64,000 nucleotides of DNA from NCBI RefSeq assembly GCF_014174475.1, contig NZ_JACJUD010000004.1:496001-560000 (forward strand), given 5' to 3'. Position numbers and translations under genes: made by a program. The DNA comes from Aquipseudomonas ullengensis. GTDB lineage: Bacteria; Pseudomonadota; Gammaproteobacteria; Pseudomonadales; Pseudomonadaceae. How positions within the stretch are numbered: position 1 is the first letter of the stretch; every line of letters begins with the position of its first letter. A model generated the notes under the pieces. That model ran no database searches. It saw only the letters and a program-made list of their open reading frames with translations, and was not told the DNA's origin. Of the stretch, positions 11,299-20,467 are shown in pieces.

Positions 11299-12032
11299 TT
11301 CACCCCCGGCAACAGAATCAGCGAGAAATACGGCGAGTCCATCGGTTCCACCTCATCCAGCGGCACGATGCGCTGATTGTCCATGGTCGCCCTCTCCACA
11401 TACAGCGCGCGCTCGGCCAGGCCGAGCTCGCCGAGCACCCGGCGCACCTTGTCGAAGTTGCGCCCGAGCTTCATCACCACCGCCGCATCGGCAATCGCCA
11501 GGCGCTGCTTCAACTCCTCCTCCGGCAGCACACCGGAGAGCACCGACAGGCTCTGGTTGCGGTACACCAGCGGCACGCCGAGCACCGCCGCGCCACCGAG
11601 CATCGAGCATACGCCGGGGATCACCTGCGCCTCGTAGCGCTCGGCCAGGCGATCGTGCAGGTACATGTAGGAGCCGTAGAAAAACGGGTCACCCTCGCAG
11701 ATCACCGCCACATCGCGGCCGGCATCCAGGTGCAGGGCAATCTGCGCGGCGCAGGTGTCGTAGAAGTCGCTGATCACAGTTTCGTAGGTCAGCGGCGGCT
11801 CCAGCTTTTCGGTGGTCACCGGGTACACCAGCGGCAAACGCTGCTGTGCCTCGCTCAGATGCTGTTCGATGATGCCGAAGGCGTTGCCGCCCTGCCCCTT
11901 GCTGGCTTTGGCCTTGGCCACAAAGTAGCCCACCACCGGCGCCGCCTGCAGCAGGCGCAGGGCCTTGAGGGTGATCAGCTCCGGGTCGCCAGGGCCGACA
12001 CCGAGGCCGAGCAGACGTCCTTTTACCGTCAT
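11286..12032 (-). CDS. cobI: Precorrin-2 C20-methyltransferase CobI
   Basis: 248 aa, tetrapyrrole methyltransferase family, with [17 protein letters not shown] at the N-terminus and the [10 protein letters not shown] loop. It methylates precorrin-2 at C20 using SAM, giving precorrin-3A for CobG. Two consecutive ATG codons (12035 and 12032) are possible; both overlap the cobH stop, so translation is coupled. It belongs to the riboswitch-controlled cobGHIJ unit. Confidence 0.95.
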   Translation of the reverse strand: MTVKGRLLGLGVGPGDPELITLKALRLLQAAPVVGYFVAKAKASKGQGGNAFGIIEQHLSEAQQRLPLVYPVTTEKLEPPLTYETVISDFYDTCAAQIALHLDAGRDVAVICEGDPFFYGSYMYLHDRLAERYEAQVIPGVCSMLGGAAVLGVPLVYRNQSLSVLSGVLPEEELKQRLAIADAAVVMKLGRNFDKVRRVLGELGLAERALYVERATMDNQRIVPLDEVEPMDSPYFSLILLPGVKWSA

Positions 12033-12658
12033 CATTCGACCTCCGTGGCCAGCGCATTGACTGCGGCGGCGGCCATGGCGCTGCCGCCGCGACGACCGCG
12101 CACGATCACATAAGGCACGCCACGGCTGTCGGCGGCGAGCATGTCCTTGGATTCGGCGGCGCCGATAAAGCCCACCGGCATGCCGATGATCAGCGCCGGC
12201 TTGGCGGCGCCGGCATCAATCATTTCCAGCAAATAAAACAGCGCGGTCGGCGCGTTGCCGATCACCACCACACTGCCGTCGAGGTGCTCGCGCCAACGCT
12301 CCAGGGCCGCAGCGGAACGGGTGTTGCCGAGTTCGCGGGCCAGTTCCGGCACGCCGTCATCGTGCAGAGTGCAGACCACCGGGTTGTTCGCCGGCAGGCG
12401 CGCGCGGGTAATGCCTTCGGCGACCATCCGCGCATCGCAGAGGATCGCCGCGCCTGCGGCCAGGGCCGCACGGCCGGCAGCCCCGGCGCCCGGCGAGAAG
12501 CGAATGTCCTGCACCACATCGACCATGCCGCAGGCGTGGATCAGGCGCACTGCGAGCTTTTCCAGATCACTCGGGATGGCCGACAGATCGGCCTCGGCGC
12601 GAATGGTAGCGAACGACTGGCGATAGATTTCCTGGCCGTCGCGGATGTAATCAATCAT
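12032..12658 (-). CDS. cobH: Precorrin-8X methylmutase CobH
   Basis: 208 aa starting [12 protein letters not shown]; upstream in-frame codons lie inside cobG and are not used. The enzyme moves a methyl group from C11 to C12 to make hydrogenobyrinic acid. His41 in [10 protein letters not shown] corresponds to the catalytic histidine of the family, and [13 protein letters not shown] is the conserved substrate loop. It overlaps cobG by 8 bp upstream and cobI downstream. Confidence 0.96.
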   Translation of the reverse strand: MIDYIRDGQEIYRQSFATIRAEADLSAIPSDLEKLAVRLIHACGMVDVVQDIRFSPGAGAAGRAALAAGAAILCDARMVAEGITRARLPANNPVVCTLHDDGVPELARELGNTRSAAALERWREHLDGSVVVIGNAPTALFYLLEMIDAGAAKPALIIGMPVGFIGAAESKDMLAADSRGVPYVIVRGRRGGSAMAAAAVNALATEVE

Positions 12659-13997
12659 GGGTTGTTCCTGATTCGGGCTGCGCGGCGAACCAGGCGCCGG
12701 CTTCATTGATGCTGAGGGAAGGCACCAGCAGGTGGCCGAAACCGGCCATGCCTGCAGCGCGCTGATAGAGCTGATAACGCCCGCCAGGCTGAGCCAGCAG
12801 GGTGAAGGAAGCGGTATGCGCCGCCGCGCAGGAGCGCGGGCAGCCACTGAGGTGCACCTGCGGTCGCAGCGTGCCGGCGCGCAGCAGGTCGGCCAGTTGG
12901 CAGGCGTCAGCCTTGGTATCGGCCAGGCCTTTGGCGCAGGCCGCCGAACCGGTGCAAGCCAGCAGGTGGGTCAGCGGTTCATGGCTATCCAGCAACAGGC
13001 CCAACGCAGCCAATTCGGCCAGCAGGTCTGGGCAGCGGGCGGCGGGGATATTCGGCAGCAATACGCCCTGCCAGGGCGTCAGGCGCAACGTGGCATCACC
13101 ATGGCGCTGGGCGAGATCGGCTAGCGCCGCCAACTGCCAGGCCGTAAACCGCCCCAGCGGCGGAGCAGCCAAGATCATCTGCAAACCGGCCTGGCGCTGT
13201 GACTGCGCCCCGAGGGCAATTGCGCTCGACCCGGCAACACGTCGCCAACCCAGTACCGACTCATCGCGGCGCAGTTGGAACGGCAACCGCGCCTGCACGT
13301 GCTGGAGAAAGTCATCCACCGAGAGCCCATCGAGCAACTGGCGCATACGCGTCTGCTCTGGGCTGGCCAGTTCGAGAAACAAACGCAGCACAGTATCGAC
13401 CAAGGCCACGGCCTGCTTGCGCTCTACCGCCGCCAGCGAGCCATCCACCGGACAACCCGCCAGACCGAATGCCAATAGCTCACCGCCAGGCAGCGCGCTG
13501 AGCCACAGGTCGTGCGGGTGTTCGAGCATGGCCAGGGCTTCGCCTCCGTCCAGTTGCAGAGCGAACTTGGCCGACAGGGCGTGAAAATCTGAGGTGTCCT
13601 GCAACAGCTCGAGCAGTTGCGCGGCTAGGGGCCGCACATCGAATAGCGCTGCCGGATCCAGACCCGCGCTAGGGCTGAGCAGCAGGTTGCGCACATCGTC
13701 AGCACCGGCCACGCGCGGGCCAAGGCCGGCGTCCAACAGGCGCTGGATCAGCTCGTCCTGGGCGGCGTCGCGCACACCGCGAATCTGCAGGTTGCTGCGG
13801 TTGGTCAGCTCCAGCACACCACTGGCGCAAGCCTCGGAAGCGGCGGCAATGGCTCGCGCCTGGGCGCTGCTCAGCTCGCCACCGGCCAGCTTGACCCGGC
13901 AGATGCCACCGTCCAGCGCCGCCACGATGCGCAGCAGCCCAGGGCACGCAGAAGGGCGTGGTACAGGCAAGGCAGTGATGGAGGGACGGTCGCGCAC
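12651..13997 (-). CDS. cobG: Precorrin-3B synthase CobG
   Basis: 448 aa, sulfite/nitrite-reductase-like fold. The Cys clusters ACTGSAAC and SGCPRSC would bind the Fe-S centre. CobG is the O2-dependent monooxygenase that makes precorrin-3B and defines the aerobic B12 pathway. The start is GTG at 13997 with a GGA-type site a few bases before it. It is the first gene after the cobalamin riboswitch at 14090-14262. Confidence 0.94.
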   Translation of the reverse strand: MRDRPSITALPVPRPSACPGLLRIVAALDGGICRVKLAGGELSSAQARAIAAASEACASGVLELTNRSNLQIRGVRDAAQDELIQRLLDAGLGPRVAGADDVRNLLLSPSAGLDPAALFDVRPLAAQLLELLQDTSDFHALSAKFALQLDGGEALAMLEHPHDLWLSALPGGELLAFGLAGCPVDGSLAAVERKQAVALVDTVLRLFLELASPEQTRMRQLLDGLSVDDFLQHVQARLPFQLRRDESVLGWRRVAGSSAIALGAQSQRQAGLQMILAAPPLGRFTAWQLAALADLAQRHGDATLRLTPWQGVLLPNIPAARCPDLLAELAALGLLLDSHEPLTHLLACTGSAACAKGLADTKADACQLADLLRAGTLRPQVHLSGCPRSCAAAHTASFTLLAQPGGRYQLYQRAAGMAGFGHLLVPSLSINEAGAWFAAQPESGTTHD

Positions 13998-14089
13998 AAG
14001 GTCATCCGAAACAGCGACGCGGCGACCGAACCAGCGAGCCCAGGCAGGACTCTACGGCATCGGTACACCCCGCCCGATGTTGGCACTCG

Positions 14090-14262
14090 CGACCAGCGTC
14101 GTCGGCAGGTCTCCTGGCTGGCAGGTCATGATCGTTCCACCACCTTCCCGATTGCTCAGTGGTATGCGCGTAGAACGACTCGCTGCTTACAGTTGCGGGG
14201 GCAGCCACGGCTTAACCGTGTTCCCTTTTCAGCAAGCGGGTTGAACCGCCTGCACCGACGAA
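14090..14262 (-). promoter_or_regulatory. Cobalamin riboswitch upstream of cobG
   Basis: On the minus strand the leader contains the conserved core GCTGCCCCCGCAACTGTAAG and, further on, the B12 box AGCCAGGAGACCTGCC (14104-14119). About 95 nt separate the box from the cobG GTG, enough for an expression platform. Binding of adenosylcobalamin normally lowers expression, so cobGHIJ should be repressed when B12 is plentiful. A TAATAG -10 candidate at 14270-14275 puts the transcript start just upstream. The divergent cobL starts outside it. This explains the 340-bp gap. Confidence 0.93.
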
Positions 14263-14338
14263 GGCGCTATTATGCCCGCTTTGCCCGGCGCCGCGACATG
14301 CCTGCAGCGGGCCGCACGACAACAGGTAGGAATCGCCG

Positions 14339-15541
14339 ATGGCGCAGTGGCTGACAGTAGTGGGGATCGGTGAAGACGGTTACGCCGGGCTAGGCAAGGC
14401 CGCGCGCCGGGCCCTGCTGGCGGCCGAACGAATCATCGGCGCGCCGCGCCAGTTGGAGCTGCTGCCCGCCTGCATTCGCGCACCGCGCCAGGCCTGGCCC
14501 AGCCCCTTCAGCCTGGCGCCAGTGCTGGAGCAACGCGGCACGCCAATCTGCGTGCTGGCCAGCGGCGATCCCATGCTGTTCGGTGTCGGCGCCAGCCTGG
14601 CGCGCCAAGTCGCGGCCGAGGAACTGCGCGTGCTGCCGGCCCCCTCCTCCTACTCACTGGCCGCCGCACGCCTGGGCTGGGCGCTGCAGGAGGTGGCCCT
14701 GCTGTCGGTGGTCGCTCGCCCGCTGGCAGCGCTGAATACACACATCCACGCCGACCAGCGCCTGCTGATCCTGTGCAACGATGGCAGCAGCCCGGCCGCC
14801 ATCGCCGCCCTGCTACGCGAGCGCGGCTTCGGCCCCAGCCGCCTGAGCGTGCTGGAACACCTGGGCGGCCCGCTGGAGCGGCGCATCGACGGCCTGGCCG
14901 AGAGCTGGGCGCTGGACGAAGCCGCCGCGCTCAACCTGCTGGCAGTGGAGTGCCATGCCGACGACAGCGCCACGCGCCTGCCACTGACTTGTGGCCTGCC
15001 CGACGACGCCTACCAGCACGACGGCCAGTTGACCAAGCGCGACGTGCGCGCCATCACCCTGGCCCGCCTCGCACCGCGCCCCGGCGAGCTGCTGTGGGAT
15101 GTCGGTGCCGGCTGCGGCTCCATCGGCATCGAGTGGATGCGCAGCCACCCCAGCTGCCGCGCGATCGCCATCGAGGCCGATACCGGGCGCCAGCAGCTGA
15201 TCCAGCGCAACCGCGACGCCCTCGGCGTACCGGCCCTGCAACTGGTGGCCGGCGCTGCACCCGATGCCCTGAGTGGCCTGCAGCAGCCCGACGCGATCTT
15301 CATCGGCGGCGGCGTGACTGTTCCCGGCGTGCTTGAGCAGTGCTGGCAAGCGCTCAAGCCTGGCGGTCGGCTGATCGCCAATGCCGTAACCCTGCAAAGC
15401 GAAGCCGCGCTGGTGACCTTCCGTGAGCGACAGGGCGGCGAGCTGACCCGCATCGCCGTGGCCCAGGCCCAGCCACTGGGCGGTTTCGATACCTGGCGCA
15501 GCGCCCTGCCGATCACCTTGCTGGAAAGCCGCAAGCCGTGA
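14339..15541 (+). CDS. cobL: Precorrin-6Y C5,15-methyltransferase (decarboxylating) CobL
   Basis: 400 aa, a fusion of CbiE and CbiT. Residues 1-~190 are the tetrapyrrole methyltransferase ([30 protein letters not shown]); ~200-400 are the CbiT half with the SAM motif [13 protein letters not shown]. It methylates C5 and C15 and decarboxylates the C12 acetate, giving precorrin-8X for CobH. The stop overlaps the cobK GTG as GTGA. It is transcribed away from the cobG riboswitch and has no visible riboswitch of its own. Confidence 0.96.
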   Translation: MAQWLTVVGIGEDGYAGLGKAARRALLAAERIIGAPRQLELLPACIRAPRQAWPSPFSLAPVLEQRGTPICVLASGDPMLFGVGASLARQVAAEELRVLPAPSSYSLAAARLGWALQEVALLSVVARPLAALNTHIHADQRLLILCNDGSSPAAIAALLRERGFGPSRLSVLEHLGGPLERRIDGLAESWALDEAAALNLLAVECHADDSATRLPLTCGLPDDAYQHDGQLTKRDVRAITLARLAPRPGELLWDVGAGCGSIGIEWMRSHPSCRAIAIEADTGRQQLIQRNRDALGVPALQLVAGAAPDALSGLQQPDAIFIGGGVTVPGVLEQCWQALKPGGRLIANAVTLQSEAALVTFRERQGGELTRIAVAQAQPLGGFDTWRSALPITLLESRKP

Positions 15542-16275
15542 GCCCGCGCATCCTCCTGCTCGGCGGCGTCGGCGATGCCCTGGCCACCGCGCGCCAGTTG
15601 GGGCCGGCGCATATCTACAGCCTGGCCGGGCTGGGCAAGGTGCCCGGCGACCTGGCCTGTCAGGTGCGCGTCGGCGGTTTCGGTGGTGCCGAGGGGCTGG
15701 CGGCGTTTATCCGCGAACAGCACATCGGCCTGCTGCTGGACATCACCCACCCCTATGCCGCGCAGATCAGCCACAACGCGGCGGCGGCCGCCGCCAGCTG
15801 CGGCATTCCCTGCTGGGCGCTGCGCCGGCCGGGCTGGCAGGCCGGCGAGCAGGATGACTGGCGCTCGGTGGCTGACTGGTCCGAGCTGAGCACGGCGCTG
15901 GCCACATTTCGCCGGCCCTTCTTCACCCTCGGCCGCGAGCCGCTGGAGCACCTCGACACGATTCCCGCCGAACAGTTGTGGACCCTGCGCATCCTCGACG
16001 CCCACCCCGGCAACACCCGCGCCCAGGTCATCGCTGCACGCGGCCCGTTCCAGCTGGAGGCCGAACGCGCACTGTTCACCGAACACGACTTCGATGTGCT
16101 GATCAGCAAGAACAGTGGCGGCTCAGCCACCGAACCCAAGCTGCAGGTCGCCCGCGAGCGCGGCCTGCCGGTGCTGCTGCTGGCCCGCCCCGAGCTGCCG
16201 GCCGTGGACCGCGCATTCGCTAGCCGCGACAGCCTCTGGCAGGCACTGCACGCCCTGCCCGGCGCATTCGGCTAG
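15538..16275 (+). CDS. cobK: Precorrin-6A reductase CobK
   Basis: 245 aa with a GTG start overlapping the cobL stop by 4 bp. The N-terminus [16 protein letters not shown] is the nucleotide-binding turn, and the C-terminal [21 protein letters not shown] is typical of CobK/CbiJ. It uses NADPH to reduce precorrin-6A to precorrin-6B, the CobL substrate. In some pseudomonads cbiD lies between cobL and cobK; here they overlap and cobF is found instead. Confidence 0.95.
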   Translation: MSPRILLLGGVGDALATARQLGPAHIYSLAGLGKVPGDLACQVRVGGFGGAEGLAAFIREQHIGLLLDITHPYAAQISHNAAAAAASCGIPCWALRRPGWQAGEQDDWRSVADWSELSTALATFRRPFFTLGREPLEHLDTIPAEQLWTLRILDAHPGNTRAQVIAARGPFQLEAERALFTEHDFDVLISKNSGGSATEPKLQVARERGLPVLLLARPELPAVDRAFASRDSLWQALHALPGAFG

Positions 16276-16306
16276 ACTGCCGGCCTTTTTGCTGACCGGG
16301 ACTGCC

Positions 16307-17041
16307 ATGACCACCACCGCCTACGCCCGCATCCTGTTCGTCGGCCCGGACCTGCTGCACGGCTCGTTCGCCGAACTGTTCCAGCGCCAGCTGAAGGAAC
16401 TGCGCGGCCCTGCTGCGCTGGCCGATGTGGTGGGCACCGACGCCAGCTTCGCCCCGCTCTGGCAACGCGTCAGCAGCAGCCTGGAAGCCGGTGAACTGCC
16501 GCTGCTACTGGTCGACCTCGACCCGCAGTCGAGCAGCCAGTCCATCGATTGGTTGCGCAGCGAGTTGCAACAACTGGCCGCACCCTTCGCCGCCAGTGCC
16601 CAGGTCTTCGTCAACAGCAGCGCCAGCCTGCCCGGCCTGAGCCCGGCAGAAACCGCCTGCGCGCTGATCGAGCGCCGCGAGTTGCACCTGGATTGCCAGC
16701 ACGTGGCGCCGCTGCCGAGCGCCCATGCCTGGTCGTGCATCCCCACGCACCAGCATCGTGTGCTGCTGTGCAACGGCCCCCGCTGCACCCGCCGCGGCGC
16801 CCTGCCCCTGTGGAAATCCCTGCGCGAACAGCTCAAGACGGCCGGCAAACTGGAATGCGAAGGCGGCGTGCACATCACCCGCACCCAGTGCCAGTTCCCC
16901 TGCGACCAAGGCCCGACCCTGAGCCTCTACCCGGCCGGCATCTGGTACCAGATCCGCGATGAAGCGGATGTGCAGCGTCTGGTGCAGGAACAGTTCGTCG
17001 AAGGCCGCGAAGTGCCAGAACTGATCATGCGCCGCGATTGA
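16307..17041 (+). CDS. Thioredoxin-like [2Fe-2S] ferredoxin-domain protein in cob cluster
   Basis: 244 aa; the ATG at 16307 lies 31 bp after cobK, and longer readings upstream overlap cobK. The last ~90 residues look like a thioredoxin-fold [2Fe-2S] ferredoxin: LLCNGPRCTRRGA gives C-x4-C, and TQCQFPCDQGP gives C-x3-C. The first ~130 residues (ARILFVGPDLLHGSFAELF onward) form an alpha/beta domain distantly reminiscent of CbiX-type chelatases; that is weak. Being co-directional with cobLK, it could give electrons to a B12 enzyme such as CobG, which is inference. Confidence 0.8.
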   Translation: MTTTAYARILFVGPDLLHGSFAELFQRQLKELRGPAALADVVGTDASFAPLWQRVSSSLEAGELPLLLVDLDPQSSSQSIDWLRSELQQLAAPFAASAQVFVNSSASLPGLSPAETACALIERRELHLDCQHVAPLPSAHAWSCIPTHQHRVLLCNGPRCTRRGALPLWKSLREQLKTAGKLECEGGVHITRTQCQFPCDQGPTLSLYPAGIWYQIRDEADVQRLVQEQFVEGREVPELIMRRD

Positions 17042-17120
17042 TTCTGCAAATGGGATAAACAGCGCCAACGCCGTAACCTACGCCGACGCAGGAAAACCCG
17101 AGCGAACAAAGGAATACGTC

Positions 17121-17942
17121 ATGGATGAATACCTCGCGCTGAACAAGGCCAACTGGGACGAGCGTGCGCCCCTTCATGCCGCCTCACCGGACTATGAAGC
17201 GGCGAAGTTCATTGCCTCTGCCGATCACTTGTCTGCCGTGGTGCGCTTCGACCAGCCCCGCCTCGGGGACATCACCGGCCTACGCACCGTACACCTGCAA
17301 TGCCATATCGGCACCGATACCCTGTCCCTTGCCCGCCTGGGTGCAGTCATGACCGGCCTGGACTTTTCCTCCGCCTCGCTGGATCAAGCACGAAGCCTGG
17401 CAAGCCACTGCGGTGCAGCCATCACCTACGTCGAAGCATCCGTTTACGACGCCGCACAGGCATTGGGCGAAGCTTCTTTCGACCTGGTCTATACCGGTGT
17501 CGGCGCCCTCAACTGGTTGCCCAACATCGACAAGTGGGCGCGCAATGTGGCGGCCCTGCTCAAGCCAGGCGGCCGCCTCTTCCTGCGTGACGGGCATCCG
17601 ATGCTCCTGGCCCTCGATGAGGACTGCCAGGACGCCTTAACGATCAATCGTCCGTACTTCGAGCGACCGGAACCCATGGTATGGGACGACGACAGCACCT
17701 ACGTAGCGACCGATACAGCGCTTACCGCCACCGTCACCCATGAGTGGAATCACGGGCTTGGCGAAGTCATTTCCGCCCTTCTGCGCCACGGCCTGAACCT
17801 CGTCGCCATCGAGGAACATGACTGCATCCCCTGGGAGGCCCTGCCGGGCCAGATGGTTCTTGGCGAAGATGGAGAGTGGCGCCTGCGAACCGACCCGTGG
17901 CGTCTCCCCCTGAGCTACACGCTACAGGCCGTCAAACGCTGA
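17121..17942 (+). CDS. Class I SAM-dependent methyltransferase
   Basis: 273 aa. A Rossmann-type methyltransferase with LQCHIGTDTLSLARLGA as motif I, VMTGLDFSSASLDQAR as motif II and FDLVYTGVGALNW further on. The substrate is unknown. It stands 79 bp after the ferredoxin-domain gene with its own AAAGGA-type site and is not a corrin-ring methyltransferase (that fold is different), so its place inside the cob cluster may be incidental. Confidence 0.88.
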   Translation: MDEYLALNKANWDERAPLHAASPDYEAAKFIASADHLSAVVRFDQPRLGDITGLRTVHLQCHIGTDTLSLARLGAVMTGLDFSSASLDQARSLASHCGAAITYVEASVYDAAQALGEASFDLVYTGVGALNWLPNIDKWARNVAALLKPGGRLFLRDGHPMLLALDEDCQDALTINRPYFERPEPMVWDDDSTYVATDTALTATVTHEWNHGLGEVISALLRHGLNLVAIEEHDCIPWEALPGQMVLGEDGEWRLRTDPWRLPLSYTLQAVKR

Positions 17943-17994
17943 CCTGATGGTTCCAACCAACGGTGGACAACGCTTTGCTTGTCCAGCAGGTATC

Positions 17995-18762
17995 TCAGTT
18001 GCGCACTGTCCCGCTCTTGCGCAGCAGGTAGCTATCCATGATCCAGCCATTGCGCTCGCGCGCTTCTAGGCGGGTTACGGCGATGCGCTCGGCCACGTCG
18101 TCCAGTGGACCGGCGATGAGGATTTCGTCGGCGGTGCCGACGTAGGCGCCCCAGTAGATGTGCAGGTCCTGGCCGACAAAACCACGGTAGGTGTCCTTGG
18201 CATCGAGCATTACCGCGACGCTGTCCACGCCCTGTGGCCAGCCTTCAGCCAGCAGGCGGCCGGTGGTGATTTCCACGGCGCGACCGATGCTGTTGAGCGG
18301 TACCCGGTGGCGTGCGGTAAGGGCCTGCAGGCTGGTGATGCCGGGGAGCACGTCGTAGCTCAGATCGCTGCGGGCGTTGGCGATGGCTTCGATGATGCGG
18401 ATGCTGCTGTCGTACAACGAGGGATCGCCCCAGACCATGAAGGCCGCGACTTCGCCGTCGGCCATCTGCTCATCGATCAGCTGCTCGAACACCGCCTGCT
18501 TATCGCGGTTCAGCTCATCGACGCTGGCGCGGTAGTCGGCGGCTTCGCGCTCACGCTCCGGCTGCATGCCTTCGGCGAAACGTGGTGTATGCCCCTCGAG
18601 GTAACGGGCGCAGATTTCCCGGCGCAGCGCATTGAGCTTGTGCTTGGCCGCGCCCTTGTCCAGCAGGAAGATCACGTCGGCGCGGCGCAGCGCCTTGAGC
18701 GCCTGCATGGTGATGTAGTCGGGGTCGCCGGCGCCGATGCCGATCAGCAGCAGTTCTTTCAT
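17995..18762 (-). CDS. cobF: Precorrin-6A synthase (deacetylating) CobF
   Basis: 255 aa tetrapyrrole methyltransferase with LLIGIGAGDPDYITMQAL and the WGDPSLYDSS loop. CobF methylates C1 of precorrin-5 with loss of acetate, giving precorrin-6A for CobK. It is specific to the aerobic route; many other pseudomonads carry CbiD for this C1 methylation, and no cbiD is in this window. The ATG overlaps the VWA-gene stop (ATGA), so it is coupled to the chelatase genes. Confidence 0.94.
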   Translation of the reverse strand: MKELLLIGIGAGDPDYITMQALKALRRADVIFLLDKGAAKHKLNALRREICARYLEGHTPRFAEGMQPEREREAADYRASVDELNRDKQAVFEQLIDEQMADGEVAAFMVWGDPSLYDSSIRIIEAIANARSDLSYDVLPGITSLQALTARHRVPLNSIGRAVEITTGRLLAEGWPQGVDSVAVMLDAKDTYRGFVGQDLHIYWGAYVGTADEILIAGPLDDVAERIAVTRLEARERNGWIMDSYLLRKSGTVRN

Positions 18763-19526
18763 GGTCTGTTCCAGGTAGGAGACGTGGCGCTGGGCGCCAA
18801 TGAGTCGATATGGCGGTAGTCGGCGCCCAGTTGCGCGGCCAGCAGCTGTGCGCGGCCCAGGCGCACCGGGGTGCGCTCGATATCAACCAACAGCGCCGGG
18901 CACTGGCTGGCTGGCAGAACGGGCCAGTCACGCAGGCGGCCGTCGGTGAGAATCAACAGGCGCTGCTGCTCGCCCGGTTGCAGGCGCTGGCGCCGGGCCT
19001 GCCACAGTGCGGCTTGCTGCAGAGCGTCGATCAGTGGGGTGCCGCCGCCCGCACCGAGCTGGTCGAGCCAGTCACGCAGGGCACCGCTGGTTTTCTGCCC
19101 GTGCCATAACCAGCGCGGTTGCGGGCCGGTGGCGTGCAGCAAGGCCAGGCGTGCGCGCTGGCGGTAGGCCTGGTCGAACACTTCGGCCAGCAGGCCCTTG
19201 GCCTGGCTCAGGGCGCCACCCCGGCGGGTAGAGGCCGAAGCATCGACTATCACCAGCCAGAGTTCGCTGGGCTGTGCGCTACGCGGGCGGCGCACCAGGT
19301 CCTGACGGCTGCGCGGGCGGCCCTTGAGCAGCGTTGCCGGCCAGTCGATGGCGCCCAGCAGCCCGCTGCGGCTGGCGCCACTGCGCCCGCCTTTCAGGCT
19401 GCCCGGTTTCGGTCTGGCATCCGCACCCAAGGGCTGACGCGGGCGGATGCTCAGGGCTTTTTTGCCCAGCGCGGCGGTTCGCGCCGCTCGCCCATGGCCT
19501 GGGGCTGGGCCGGCAGCTCGCCCCAC
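18759..19526 (-). CDS. VWA (ChlD-like) chelatase subunit, probably made by -1 frameshift
   Basis: The open frame runs from a GTG at 19526, but that codon lies 75 bp inside the preceding AAA+ gene with a poorly spaced ribosome site, and the first ~23 codons look non-coding. From 19457 on, the sequence (ALSIRPRQPLG..) is a basic linker followed by a VWA domain with a full metal-ion site: DASAS, a Thr in GGGTPLIDAL, and LTDGR. This frame is reached exactly by a -1 shift at the AAAAAAG heptamer at the end of the ATPase gene, adding 232 residues to 330 of the ATPase. The expected role is the VWA partner of CobN in cobalt insertion. The stop overlaps the cobF start. Confidence 0.82.
   Translation of the reverse strand: MGRAAGPAPGHGRAARTAALGKKALSIRPRQPLGADARPKPGSLKGGRSGASRSGLLGAIDWPATLLKGRPRSRQDLVRRPRSAQPSELWLVIVDASASTRRGGALSQAKGLLAEVFDQAYRQRARLALLHATGPQPRWLWHGQKTSGALRDWLDQLGAGGGTPLIDALQQAALWQARRQRLQPGEQQRLLILTDGRLRDWPVLPASQCPALLVDIERTPVRLGRAQLLAAQLGADYRHIDSLAPSATSPTWNRP
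19417..19463 (-). promoter_or_regulatory. Predicted -1 ribosomal frameshift site in chelatase gene
   Basis: On the minus strand, AAAAAAG (19457-19463) is in the zero frame of the ATPase gene as GCA AAA AAG, the classic A_AAA_AAG slippery heptamer. After a 6-nt spacer (CCCTGA, containing the zero-frame stop), GCATCCGC (19443-19450) pairs perfectly with GCGGATGC (19417-19424) across an 18-nt loop. Slippage by one base gives GCC CTG AGC ATC, the VWA frame. Spacing and stem match known bacterial -1 sites; I see no clear upstream Shine-Dalgarno-like stimulator. Confidence 0.8.
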
Positions 19527-20446
19527 TGGCCTTCGCCCGAGGCCTGTTCACTGGCGGCAGAGGGGCTCTGCGGCTGTTGCGGGGCCTGAGCTGGCGGCAT
19601 GTGTCGGCGGCGATGGCGCAGGACGAAGTCGGCCACCACGTCGATATCGCTGTCGTCGATACGCTCGGCAGAGCGCCAGGCGGCATGGGCACGGGCCGCA
19701 CGCAGCCAGACCAGATCGGCACGCAGACCATCGACCCCGGCGGCGAAACAGCGTTGGGCGATGGCTTCCAGCGCTGCATCGTCCAGGGGAATCGCCGCCA
19801 GGCACTCGCGGGCGCTCAGGCAGCGACTACGCAGCTCGTTTTGGGCGCTGTCCCAGGTGTGCAGGAAAGTTTGTGGATCGCTGTCGAAGGCCAAACGCCG
19901 CCGCATGATCTCAGCCCGTTGCGCCGGCTGTGGCTGGCCATCCAGAGCCAGGTTAAGGCCGAAGCGATCGAGCAGTTGCGGGCGCAGCTCGCCCTCCTCG
20001 CCGTTCATGGTGCCGATCAGCACAAAGCGCGCGCTGTGGCGGTGGGAAATACCGTCACGCTCGATATGGTTGACCCCGCTGGCGGCGGCATCCAGCAGCA
20101 GGTCAACCAGGTGATCCGGTAACAGGTTGACCTCATCGACATACAGCACGCCGCCATCGGCCTTGCTCAGCAGACCCGGAGAAAACTGCGCGCGCCCCTC
20201 ACCCAGCGCGGCATCCAGGTCGAGGGTGCCAACAATGCGCTCCTCGCTGGCGCCCAGCGGCAGCGTGACGAAGTGCCCACTGGGCAGCAGCTCGGCCAGG
20301 CCGCGGGCCAGGGTCGACTTGGCCATGCCGCGCGGCCCTTCGATCAGCACCCCACCGATGGCCGGATCGACCGCCACCAGGCACAGCGCCAGCTTGAGCG
20401 CATCGGCACCGACAACGGCGGCGAGGGGGAAGTGGTGATCGGTCAT
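19451..20446 (-). CDS. ChlI-like AAA+ ATPase subunit of cobaltochelatase
   Basis: 331 aa starting MTDHHFPLAAVVGADALK. The Mg-chelatase-type AAA+ module has Walker A GPRGMAKST (37-45), Walker B GGVLYVDEVNLL with D104/E105, and arginine-finger segments. The last ~55 residues are a Pro/Gln/Ser-rich linker ending KKP just after the slippery heptamer. It probably drives CobN in ATP-dependent cobalt insertion, in place of CobS. It lies between cobN and the VWA frame. Both a short ATPase and an ATPase-VWA fusion are expected from this one gene. Confidence 0.92.
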   Translation of the reverse strand: MTDHHFPLAAVVGADALKLALCLVAVDPAIGGVLIEGPRGMAKSTLARGLAELLPSGHFVTLPLGASEERIVGTLDLDAALGEGRAQFSPGLLSKADGGVLYVDEVNLLPDHLVDLLLDAAASGVNHIERDGISHRHSARFVLIGTMNGEEGELRPQLLDRFGLNLALDGQPQPAQRAEIMRRRLAFDSDPQTFLHTWDSAQNELRSRCLSARECLAAIPLDDAALEAIAQRCFAAGVDGLRADLVWLRAARAHAAWRSAERIDDSDIDVVADFVLRHRRRHMPPAQAPQQPQSPSAASEQASGEGQWGELPAQPQAMGERREPPRWAKKP

Positions 20447-20467
20447 GGCTGCTTTCCATTCGGGTTG

